DNA of 64,000 nucleotides from Ferruginibacter sp. (GTDB lineage Bacteria > Bacteroidota > Bacteroidia > Chitinophagales > Chitinophagaceae): contig JAOQAK010000031.1 of assembly GCA_025963635.1 (NCBI GenBank), positions 1 to 64,000 of the forward strand. The letters run 5' to 3'. The notes under the pieces are model-generated. The model saw nothing but the letters and a program-made list of their open reading frames with translations, ran no database searches and was not told the origin of the DNA. A program made the translations under genes and the position numbers. The first letter of the stretch is position 1. Each line of letters opens with the position of its first letter. Positions 17,196-25,143 of the stretch are shown here, in pieces.

Positions 17196-18047
17196 ATGAA
17201 ATTTAAGGTATTTAGCGAGTTACAATACGAGGTGAGAATGCCTACCACCTTCATTTTTAACATACAGGTGTCACCAACCTCCAGTCAAACCATTTTAGAA
17301 GAATCGCTTATCACCGACCCGGTTATTCCTCGGGAAGAATTTACTGCTGCTGCAGGTGAAGCAAGATTCATAAAGGTGCAGGTGAATGATCCAGCCAATT
17401 TTAAGATCACCTACCAGGCCACTGTAGATCTGCATTATAACATTTTTGAACAACGGCAATTGTTAGATACGGTGCCCGTAATAAAGTTGGATGCAGAAAC
17501 CATTCCTTATCTTTTTCCCAGCCGCTATTGCCAATCGGATAAACTGCAAAAACTGGCGACAAAAGAATTTGGGAATATCGAAAATGCCTATGCAAAAGTT
17601 GCTGCCATCAATGAATGGATCTTTAATAATGTAGAATACCTGGGAGGGGTTACCGATTCGAGCACATCTGCTCATGATACCTTAACAGAAAGGGTAGGCG
17701 TGTGCAGAGATTTTGCTCACCTGGGCATTACTTTGTGCAGGGCTTTGTCTATACCAGCCCGGTATTTTACCGGCTATGCCTATAATTTAAACCCGCCCGA
17801 TTTTCATGCTTGCTTTGAAGCTTATATCGGTGGTGAATGGATATTTTTTGATCCCACTAAACTTGTTCCTGCCAATGGGCTTGTAAAAATTGCCGTTGGA
17901 AGAGATGCGGCGGATGCAGCTGTAGCAAGCATTTTTGGCAATGCAAGATGTATGTCTATGAATATTAAATGCGAGTCAATTGACCCGGAATTTAAACCCT
18001 ACTACATCAAAAATTCAGAATATCAAAAGGGATTGTCTTACCAGTAA
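17196..18047 (+). CDS. Transglutaminase-like cysteine peptidase family protein
   Basis: A 283-residue protein. An N-terminal beta-rich domain (1-110) leads into a transglutaminase-like core with the expected triad order: Cys in RVGVCRDFAHL, His in DFHACFEAYIGG, Asp in WIFFDPTKL. In bacteria this fold is usually a peptidase or amidase rather than a cross-linking enzyme. It has no signal peptide, so it is cytoplasmic. It follows the Anbu gene by 33 bp on the same strand. That pairing is a known conserved association, so the two probably act together on a peptide or tagged substrate. Confidence 0.87.
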   Translation: MKFKVFSELQYEVRMPTTFIFNIQVSPTSSQTILEESLITDPVIPREEFTAAAGEARFIKVQVNDPANFKITYQATVDLHYNIFEQRQLLDTVPVIKLDAETIPYLFPSRYCQSDKLQKLATKEFGNIENAYAKVAAINEWIFNNVEYLGGVTDSSTSAHDTLTERVGVCRDFAHLGITLCRALSIPARYFTGYAYNLNPPDFHACFEAYIGGEWIFFDPTKLVPANGLVKIAVGRDAADAAVASIFGNARCMSMNIKCESIDPEFKPYYIKNSEYQKGLSYQ

Positions 18048-18071
18048 TTTTTTATTTAAACCGATAAATAA

Positions 18072-18497
18072 TTAAGCGCCTGGATTCGGAGCTTCGCACT
18101 GCTGCCAATATTCAACTATCTTCCGAATGGTACTTTCCAGGCCGGAATAGGTGCTTGGCTTAACAAAAAATCCCTGTACCGACCGGGAATACGCATCAAT
18201 TACTATTTTCTGGGAGGCTGCAGTAGTCAGGAATAAGTAGGGGATGCATTTCAACTTTAATTCTTCATTGTTATGCACTTTTTCCCTCAGTTCCAAACCG
18301 TTTAATTTAGGCATATTGATATCAGAGAGAATAAGAAAAGGCTTTTCTTTTGAAGCGAGTAAATATTCAAGGGCGTCATTTCCATCAAAGAAGAAAATGA
18401 TTTCATTCTTATAATCGAGGCTTTTAAAAATTTCAGTCAAAATTTCCTGGTCGTCAGGATCGTCTTCGATTATCACGATGGGGCCGCTTTTATTCAT
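18072..18497 (-). CDS. Single-domain response regulator (orphan receiver), paralogue of the protein at 39472
   Basis: A 141-residue CheY-like protein. It has the acidic cluster IEDDPDDQE, the phosphorylatable Asp in LILSDINMPKLNG, the Thr of the TTAA switch region and the Lys in FFVKPSTY. There is no output domain, so it works by protein contact or as a phosphorelay intermediate. It is roughly 60 percent identical by eye to the protein at 39472-39897, including KEKPF, SDINMPKL, HNNEELKLKCIPYLF and IVEYWQQC. No kinase lies next to it. It is convergent with the transglutaminase gene. Confidence 0.88.
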   Translation of the reverse strand: MNKSGPIVIIEDDPDDQEILTEIFKSLDYKNEIIFFFDGNDALEYLLASKEKPFLILSDINMPKLNGLELREKVHNNEELKLKCIPYLFLTTAASQKIVIDAYSRSVQGFFVKPSTYSGLESTIRKIVEYWQQCEAPNPGA

Positions 18498-18584
18498 ATG
18501 GTTTATTTGAGATGTTATAGCAGGGATATCGTTTGGGACACGTTTTGCGAAGCTGGTTTTTGCAATCGCTCATATTAAATTTCT

Positions 18585-18840
18585 TCATCTGCTTATGGTA
18601 AACTTAGTTCTTTTATTTGATTGCCGTTTGATATTAGGATCATGTGTAATGCCTGCCCCAATATAAAAGAGCAGCCGTTCTTCGCTATTGGTGTCCGACT
18701 AAAGAGCATGAATGTAATCAGTAAGCCCATGTTTCAGGTCCCCAATTATATGCTTTTTTAATGCAGGTGCCAGATTAACGCCGTCAAGGAAAGAAAGCAA
18801 GTAATGCGGCTATTTCACAGATAGGTTCTTTAACTACCAT
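18585..18840 (-). pseudogene. Decayed small gene, function unknown
   Basis: From an ATG at 18840 the minus strand reads MVVKEPICEIAALLAF. A frame change continues as LDGVNLAPALKKHIIGDLKH and LTDYIHAL, an in-frame TAG interrupts, and the same frame continues as SDTNSEERLLFYIGAGITHD to a TGA at 18585. Two lesions (one frameshift, one stop) in an otherwise fluent protein sequence of about 85 residues indicate a pseudogene. It occupies most of the 395-bp gap 18498-18892. It could be a broken copy of a gene elsewhere in the genome. The family is not recognised. Confidence 0.45.
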
Positions 18841-18892
18841 GGTAAATCCGCTGGTATTACGCTATCTTTAAAAATCTAATAACAACTGCTAT

Positions 18893-19906
18893 ATGAATCG
18901 TCTTATTCTGTCAATTGCATTTTCATTCAATATTATTTTTCCTGTGATGGCGCAGGATATGGTTGGCAAAGCCAACGCATTTATCCGGCAACTCGATGAT
19001 GCACAGCGGGTAAAAGCACTATACCCGTTTGATACTACCGAAAGGTACCGGTTCAACTATGTGCCATTGGATGATCGTAAGGGTATTTCAGTAAACGAAC
19101 TGAATGCCACTCAACGGGCAGCATTGATGGATCTGCTAAAGACCTGTCTCAGTGAGCAAACTCTGAAGAAAGTAAATGATATCATGCAGTTGGATAATAT
19201 CCTAAAAGAACTTGAACACCGCAAAGCGGAAGATCATTACCGCGATCCCGGCAAGTACTTCATTACGATTTTTGGTATTCCCTCATCCAGTACTATTTGG
19301 GGCTGGCGTTTTGAAGGTCATCATGTTGCCTTTCATTTCTCCGCCGATAAAAACCAACTGGTAGCAGGTACACCCGGCTTCCTCGGGGCTAATCCGGCAA
19401 TTGTTTTAAGCGGTCCGCAAAAAAACAAGGAAGTATTAAAAGAAGAAACGGACAGAGGTTTTACATTATTGCATGCACTTTCCCCCGAAGAATTAAAGAA
19501 GGCTATCACCGATACAATCGCCCCTGGTGAAATTGTTACCGGGGCCAGCCGAAGCGCCATGATTGGCCACCCTGTAGGAATTCGTTACAACGAATTATCG
19601 GCCGCCCACCAGCAATTGCTGTTGCAACTTCTCAACGGGTACATCCACCGGTACACTACTTTATTTGCACAAGCGATGCTAAAAGAGATACAGGCTGCGG
19701 GACTGGAGAATCTTTGGTTTACCTGGGCGGGTAGTACGGAGCATGTATTGGGCAAGCCATACTATTACCGCATCCAGGGCCCCACTATTATTATCGAATA
19801 CGATAATTCTCAAAACAATGCAAACCATATACACACCGTTATAAGAGATTTGAAAAATGATTTCGGCGGCGACTTGTTGCTGGAGCATTACCGGAAGAGT
19901 CATTAA
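18893..19906 (+). CDS. Secreted DUF3500-family protein
   Basis: A 337-residue protein with a Sec signal (MNRLILSIAFSFNIIFPVMA, cleaved after AQ). The remainder matches the DUF3500 pattern as I know it: an N-terminal helical segment, FITIFGIPSSSTIWGWRFEGHHVAF, a central PGFLGANPAIV stretch, and the C-terminal motif WFTWAGSTEHVLGKPYYYRI followed by FIIEYDN-type and HIHTVIRDLKNDFG sequences rich in His, Asp and Glu. Its function is unestablished; the conserved acidic and histidine residues suggest a metal site. It stands alone. Confidence 0.85.
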   Translation: MNRLILSIAFSFNIIFPVMAQDMVGKANAFIRQLDDAQRVKALYPFDTTERYRFNYVPLDDRKGISVNELNATQRAALMDLLKTCLSEQTLKKVNDIMQLDNILKELEHRKAEDHYRDPGKYFITIFGIPSSSTIWGWRFEGHHVAFHFSADKNQLVAGTPGFLGANPAIVLSGPQKNKEVLKEETDRGFTLLHALSPEELKKAITDTIAPGEIVTGASRSAMIGHPVGIRYNELSAAHQQLLLQLLNGYIHRYTTLFAQAMLKEIQAAGLENLWFTWAGSTEHVLGKPYYYRIQGPTIIIEYDNSQNNANHIHTVIRDLKNDFGGDLLLEHYRKSH

Positions 19907-20119
19907 AAACCGCGGTTAGCATAATTACAAGGTTTGTATATTTTTCTCCACAGCTTAGGGAAACGCTCTGCGAAGGTGTGGTAATTGTTTCAGCATTTTT
20001 TATTTCAGCATGAAAATAGATAAACGGACTTTGTAATTACAGAGCCGATATAGTAGCTGTATAACTGGCAGGAGAATTGAAATATCATTGGTTCATTATT
20101 CACTTTAAAATTAAAATTT

Positions 20120-20368
20120 ATGACAATGAATCCAGAGAAAAGAGAAGGCAAATTAGCCAAAGCTATTGAACAGCAAACTGCGAAGATTCCGTCAGATATA
20201 TTCTTGTGGGCCGCGATTGGTTCAATGGCTGTTTCTTTAACACTTCAATTAACCAGTTCAAGGCACCGCAGTCTTTTTATAGGACAATGGGCTGCGCCAT
20301 TTTTATTACTGGGTATCTACAACAAGATTGTAAAAGTTGAAGGGCATGATAAAGAAGATAGAGAATAA
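20120..20368 (+). CDS. Small conserved membrane protein, function unknown
   Basis: An 82-residue protein. A charged N-terminal helix (KREGKLAKAIEQQTAKIPSD) precedes two short hydrophobic segments (LWAAIGSMAVSLTLQL, about 30-47, and GQWAAPFLLLGIYNKIV, about 55-72), and the tail is polar. I recognise this layout from small uncharacterised Bacteroidota proteins. It is a monocistronic gene ending before a strong hairpin terminator at 20407-20440. An alternative start is Met3. No function can be assigned. Confidence 0.65.
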   Translation: MTMNPEKREGKLAKAIEQQTAKIPSDIFLWAAIGSMAVSLTLQLTSSRHRSLFIGQWAAPFLLLGIYNKIVKVEGHDKEDRE

Positions 20369-20406
20369 CGATCAGCCGCCACGTGATAACTGATTACACG
20401 TTGTGT

Positions 20407-20440
20407 AAGTATGGCAGGTGTTCAGACACTTGCCATACTT
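20407..20440. terminator. Bidirectional hairpin terminator between convergent genes
   Basis: Arms at 20407-20421 (AAGTATGGCAGGTGT) and 20426-20440 (ACACTTGCCATACTT) pair over 15 positions with one G-T wobble across a 4-nt loop. The hairpin lies between the convergent small membrane protein gene and bglX and can serve both strands. Confidence 0.75.
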
Positions 20441-20485
20441 ATAATTCACCGATGATGGATGCTGCGTAAACAAATTTATTCAGAA

Positions 20486-22738
20486 TCATTTCAGCTCAAA
20501 AGCCGCTTCAAGACCTTCACTGGCATTTTTCCCGATCCAAACTTTAAACTTTCCCGGCTCCGTAACTTCTTTCATGGCCTGGTTATGGAAAGACAGGTCC
20601 GCGGCTGTGAGCGAAAATTTCACCTCCTGCTTTTGACCCGGCTCTAGTGTAATTCTTTTGAACCCTTTCAGTTCTCTTACGGGCCTCACAACATCCCCCA
20701 CCAAATCTTGCACATAGAACTGAACAATTTCAGTTCCGGCCCGCTTACCGGAATTGCTGATCGTTGCACTTACTTCCACGCTGCCGTTCATAGACACTAC
20801 CGCATTCGATACCATGATATTGCTGTAATCAAAGCTGGTGTATTGAAGTCCGTAGCCAAAGGGATATTGCGGCTCAAAACCAAGGTCAAGATAATGGCTT
20901 GCATTGCCCAATGAGCTTTGCCAGGCACCCACCGGGATGCTATCCAACTGAACAAAAGTCTTTGCTGTTGCTGGCCTTCCAGTGTTGAAATGATTATAAT
21001 AAATCGGGATTTGGCCTACCGCTTTAGGCCAGGTTACAGGCAATCTCCCGGAGGGAGAAGCGTTCCCGAGCAACAGGTCGGTTATGGCCGGTCCCGCCAT
21101 CGTTCCGGGGTGCCATCCCATTACGATTGCATCCACATCATCAAGGATATTTCCAAGGGTAATGGGCCGTCCTGCCAGGATTATTAATACAATGGGCCTC
21201 CCGGTTTTCTTTAACGCTTTAATCAGCTGCTCCTGGGCGCCGGGAAGGCTAATGTCTGCACGGCTATGTGCTTCGCCGGATAAGATAGATTCCTCTCCTC
21301 CAAAGAACAGGATCACATCCGCTTTCATTGCTGCGGCAATGGCTTCTTTAAAGCCGGTATCCCTGCGATCCCGACTGTTTGCCAATCCGGGTGTAAAAAC
21401 CAGTTTTTTTCCAAGTGCCGCTTGCAGTGAGGTAAGCGGCGTGATGGCATCTGCATCTTTGCCATCAAAAATCCAGGTTCCCATTTGTTCATGGGGTGCA
21501 TTCGCCAGCGGACCTATAAGGTCAATTTTGTTATTTTTTGAAAGGGGGAGAATGTCATTTTTATTTTTAAGCAATACCATACTTTCCACAGCCGCTTCTT
21601 TTGCATCGGCAAGGTGCTGTTTGCTCAATAATTTTTCATCACGGCTACGATCAACATAAGGGGATTTAAAAAGTCCCAATTTAAATTTTATGCGCAGAAT
21701 GTTGCGGACCATATCATTCAGCTGTGCTTCCGTAAATCTTCCTTCTTTAATAAGTTCACGCAAGTTGTTTTCATATGAGGTACTGGTCATCTCCATATCA
21801 AGCCCTGCATTGGCTGCCCGGAATGCTGCTTCTTTGGCATCGGCACAATATCCGTGTGCGATCATTTCAGTGATTGAATTCCAATCGCTCACAACGAAGC
21901 CTTTGAAATTCCACTCACCCCGCAGGATCGTTTTTAAAATGAATTTATTCCCTGAGGCGGGAACACCGTTGATATCATTAAAGGAGGTCATTACAGTTGC
22001 AATGCCCGCATCAATGGCGGCCTTAAACGGCTTAAGGTAAGTATCGCGTAAGGTATTTTCGGAAAGCATTACGCTGTTATAATCCCTTCCACCTTCCGCT
22101 GCACCATAGCCAACAAAATGTTTGGCGCATGCGGCAATTTTATTGGGTGCCGACATGTCATCACCCTGGAACCCCTTTACATATGCTCTGCCAAGAACGG
22201 AAGCAAGGTATGGATCTTCACCCGCCGATTCAGCAATCCTTCCCCACCGGGGATCACGACTGATATCCAGCATTGGAGCAAATGTCCAACGAATGCCATT
22301 GGTGCTTGCTTCTTCGGCTGCAATGGCGGCGCCTCTTTCCACAATACCGGGGTTCCAGGTTGCGGCCTGACCAAGCGGTATCGGGAAGATGGTTTTATAT
22401 CCGTGGATCACATCTCTCCCAAATAAAATCGGTATTCCGTGTGGACTTTCTTTGATGGCTATGCGCTGTAGTTCATCTACATTATTGCGATCCAATACAT
22501 TGAGAACAGAACCCACTCTTCCTTCCCTGACAGCCTGCTTTAATTCTTCAGGAAGTATTTTCACCCTGCTTGAAGTACCCCTTTGTGAAGCCTGTCCTAT
22601 CTTTTCAGTCAAACTCATTTTACCGAGTATACTATCAATGCTTTTCTCAATAGAAGGATTTGGATCAGCAGACTGATTATAAGCCAAAGAGGGAATAAGT
22701 AAGATGGGTACCAGCAGTTTTAATAAAGCAATGCGCAT
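20486..22738 (-). CDS. bglX: Periplasmic beta-glucosidase, glycoside hydrolase family 3
   Basis: A 750-residue enzyme of full GH3 length. It has a Sec signal (about 1-21), a TIM-barrel domain with PHGIPILFGRDVIHGYKTIFP and the nucleophile Asp in KGFVVSDWNSI, a second alpha/beta domain (about 390-600) with the acid/base-bearing region GGEESILSGEAHSRADI, and a C-terminal fibronectin-III-like domain (EIVQFYVQDLVGDVVRPVREL). It removes non-reducing beta-linked glucose (or a related sugar) from oligosaccharides in the periplasm. There is no SusC/SusD pair nearby, so it is not in a classical polysaccharide utilisation locus. Confidence 0.94.
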   Translation of the reverse strand: MRIALLKLLVPILLIPSLAYNQSADPNPSIEKSIDSILGKMSLTEKIGQASQRGTSSRVKILPEELKQAVREGRVGSVLNVLDRNNVDELQRIAIKESPHGIPILFGRDVIHGYKTIFPIPLGQAATWNPGIVERGAAIAAEEASTNGIRWTFAPMLDISRDPRWGRIAESAGEDPYLASVLGRAYVKGFQGDDMSAPNKIAACAKHFVGYGAAEGGRDYNSVMLSENTLRDTYLKPFKAAIDAGIATVMTSFNDINGVPASGNKFILKTILRGEWNFKGFVVSDWNSITEMIAHGYCADAKEAAFRAANAGLDMEMTSTSYENNLRELIKEGRFTEAQLNDMVRNILRIKFKLGLFKSPYVDRSRDEKLLSKQHLADAKEAAVESMVLLKNKNDILPLSKNNKIDLIGPLANAPHEQMGTWIFDGKDADAITPLTSLQAALGKKLVFTPGLANSRDRRDTGFKEAIAAAMKADVILFFGGEESILSGEAHSRADISLPGAQEQLIKALKKTGRPIVLIILAGRPITLGNILDDVDAIVMGWHPGTMAGPAITDLLLGNASPSGRLPVTWPKAVGQIPIYYNHFNTGRPATAKTFVQLDSIPVGAWQSSLGNASHYLDLGFEPQYPFGYGLQYTSFDYSNIMVSNAVVSMNGSVEVSATISNSGKRAGTEIVQFYVQDLVGDVVRPVRELKGFKRITLEPGQKQEVKFSLTAADLSFHNQAMKEVTEPGKFKVWIGKNASEGLEAAFELK

Positions 22739-22858
22739 GTAATTAATTATTTGATGCTAAAGTAGATGATTATTAGTTGAAGATGTTTTTGGGCAATCTC
22801 AGCAGTTGTTTAAATGAAAACCAGGGCACCCTGTACTGGCGCTTCAGTCTTAAATAAA

Positions 22859-23674
22859 TTAATAAGGATATTTAAAACAATCGCACCACTCCTCATCGCA
22901 AAGCAACTTTTGGTAAATGGGATTGCGCAACACCTCTTTGTAATCCATTTTAATTCCGTCTACTGTTATCGTTTTATAGATCAGCCGTATGCCATGACTG
23001 TAATCAACCCACCAGTTAATATGACCCGTGTACAAAGGTTGTATCGGTTTGCCATTTAACTGGTGCCAGCCATAAATCGCTTCACGATCGGGCTTTGCAT
23101 CTCTTAAAATTTTACCGGAAATAACAATGTCTTTTTTGATGCCCGCAATTAAGCCTTTTCGACCCTTTCGAAGCCCTTCAATTATCAGATGATGCTGCCA
23201 CATGGTGACACTGCTATCCCTGAAGGCATACATGGGAACCGGTTCCAGTTTAACAGATGCTTGTTCATAAATGAGATTAACCATTTTCCTGGTGGGGAGG
23301 AAACAGTTAAAACTATCTGCAATTTTTTGCGCTGCCAATGGGGTTAACGGGATTCTTGCCCAATCGATATCTGTGCCTATGGAGAGGTAATCAGGGGACA
23401 CATAAAAAACAGCACGGTGAAACTGGCCGGTACTGTCTATTAACTCAGCAGTAACTGCAACAAATTTCCGCAGGAAGGATGGAATATTCCCGTTTAATAT
23501 TTCCTGCACAGCCAATGAGTCTCTTTCTTTCCATTTCCATGCTGCAACTTTTTTAAAGAACTCAGTTCCGGTTGTTCTTTCCTTTAAGGTAGCGGGTGTT
23601 TGCAGGTAAAAATTTCTTCTGCTACCGCAGGATGCAAGCGCCACAAAAGAAAGTACCAGTACTAAATATCTCAT
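22859..23674 (-). CDS. Lipoprotein, function unknown
   Basis: A 271-residue protein with a lipoprotein signal (hydrophobic run then FVALASC, lipidated Cys at about 16). The mature part is mixed alpha/beta with KFVAVTAELID, FYVSPDYLSIGTDIDWARIP and the phrases HHLIIEGLRKGRKG and GHINWWVDYSHGIRLIY. The last has conserved-looking Trp, Asp, His and Arg that could form an active site. The family is not recognised with certainty. It lies 65 bp downstream of the hydrolase-like gene on the same strand and may be co-transcribed with it. A role in cell-envelope or sugar metabolism is only a guess from neighbours. Confidence 0.6.
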   Translation of the reverse strand: MRYLVLVLSFVALASCGSRRNFYLQTPATLKERTTGTEFFKKVAAWKWKERDSLAVQEILNGNIPSFLRKFVAVTAELIDSTGQFHRAVFYVSPDYLSIGTDIDWARIPLTPLAAQKIADSFNCFLPTRKMVNLIYEQASVKLEPVPMYAFRDSSVTMWQHHLIIEGLRKGRKGLIAGIKKDIVISGKILRDAKPDREAIYGWHQLNGKPIQPLYTGHINWWVDYSHGIRLIYKTITVDGIKMDYKEVLRNPIYQKLLCDEEWCDCFKYPY

Positions 23675-23739
23675 TATAAAAAGATCAACTATAGTAATAA
23701 AGTGTGAAATAGATAGCGAAGTTAATACGGTGACATTTT

Positions 23740-24792
23740 TTATTGATCACTGATATATTTTTGATAGATCCGTTCTCCAAAATAAGTAAAGTACTTGCTG
23801 CGTTCAAACCTGGTTGCAGACAATAGGGATAGAATAAATCCGTTTTTCGCCACCTGCTCAGTATGCAAGATGAGTCCGTTTGGATTTTGTTTGAGGATAA
23901 TTTTTATTCTCCCACCCAGCGCCTCGTGGGCAATAAAGGCGGTATCCGAAATAGTTGTGAAATGAAAATGCTTTGCAAGATTTCGTTGCATCAGGCGGCT
24001 TCTATACCAGGTGCCGCCGGTTGGGCTTACCAGCGGTTTGCCATTAAAAATCACCAGGCTATCATTGTATGCAAGTACTATCAATTTGTGGCTTTTGCTG
24101 TTTTGTAACCAGGTCGTTAATTTATTTGTATGCAGGCTGTCTTCGTATCCGTAGGCACTGTCGAGGAAAGCTATCCGCTCAACATTGGAGGGGATTTCTG
24201 GGGACGCATCCAGCAATCCAAAAATAAAACTTCCTCCACCGCTATGACCGTTTAATATAATTGATGGATTATAATTTTGAAAGCGGTTGGTGATGCTGTC
24301 CATAATATCTTTGATTAGGTAGATAGATCGGGGAGTAGTTCGCTTCCATGCAGACCAGCTTTTTTGTTCTGCCGCCAGGTAGGCTATGATATAATTGTTT
24401 TTCTTGTCGAGATTTCTAACGAATCTTGTCTGTGCAGCTATATGTTGTATATCAAAATGCCAGTCATCACCGGGCAGCAGCTTTTTTCCTTTTGTCCATT
24501 CAATGCTATTGCCATTCGGTAAGGCATAAAAGACCAAATAAGTTTTCCCTTCCCGGTTGAATTGCAGTGGAGCATTGATGTTTATTATCACATTTTTCCA
24601 TTGATCTTTTATTGTCAATTCCTGTTCTCTGAACAGGATCGTTTCCTTAAACCCGGGAAGGGATTGTGCTTTGGAAAACAACCCCAGTCCCAAAAATAGA
24701 TGTATGGTCAACAGGGACTTTAAAAATAAAAGAAAAGAAGGTGTCTTTTCTTGGCAAAGCTTTATTTGATATCGGATGGTTAAGTTTTTCAT
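23740..24792 (-). CDS. Secreted alpha/beta-hydrolase-like protein
   Basis: A 350-residue protein. Its hydrophobic segment at about 25-40 (LTIHLFLGLGLF, then SKAQ) is a signal peptide preceded by an unusually long N-terminal region, so the true start may lie a little downstream. The core has the nucleophile elbow GHSGGGSFIFG followed by an acidic residue region (AFLDSAYGYEDS) and a late His (IAHEALGGRI), consistent with a serine hydrolase fold. The substrate is unknown. It is divergent from the GH13 gene and followed by a lipoprotein gene that may be co-transcribed. Confidence 0.6.
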   Translation of the reverse strand: MKNLTIRYQIKLCQEKTPSFLLFLKSLLTIHLFLGLGLFSKAQSLPGFKETILFREQELTIKDQWKNVIININAPLQFNREGKTYLVFYALPNGNSIEWTKGKKLLPGDDWHFDIQHIAAQTRFVRNLDKKNNYIIAYLAAEQKSWSAWKRTTPRSIYLIKDIMDSITNRFQNYNPSIILNGHSGGGSFIFGLLDASPEIPSNVERIAFLDSAYGYEDSLHTNKLTTWLQNSKSHKLIVLAYNDSLVIFNGKPLVSPTGGTWYRSRLMQRNLAKHFHFTTISDTAFIAHEALGGRIKIILKQNPNGLILHTEQVAKNGFILSLLSATRFERSKYFTYFGERIYQKYISDQ

Positions 24793-25143
24793 TTCAAAAC
24801 TTATATTGATGGTATGCTATTAAATTGATGCGGCCCAAGTAAATATAATCAACAAAAGGGAATCGGAAGGGGATATGCAGGTAAACAGTATCAGGCAACC
24901 TTAAGGTTCAAAATAACTTAGCTACAATAAAATCTCCTTTAGATAATAGCAATTACGGGCATTGTGTAGAGCAGCAAACATTTTTAATATGCATCCTATA
25001 AATTCATTTTTTCTTAAAATTTCGCGTTTGGAATCTGGATAATTTATTTGTATTTTCAAACCAGGATTAATCCCTTCATCCTTTATAAAGCCACTCCTTT
25101 CGATTACTTTCCTGTTATTGAATCATCCTATTTATACGCTATT
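24793..25143. other. Divergent intergenic region, no gene seen
   Basis: This 351-bp AT-rich space lies between the divergent hydrolase-like and GH13 genes and should hold both promoters. I see no hairpin, repeat or decayed coding sequence in it. An in-frame TTG at 25048 opens the GH13 reading frame, but the ATG at 25144 is the better start. Confidence 0.5.
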
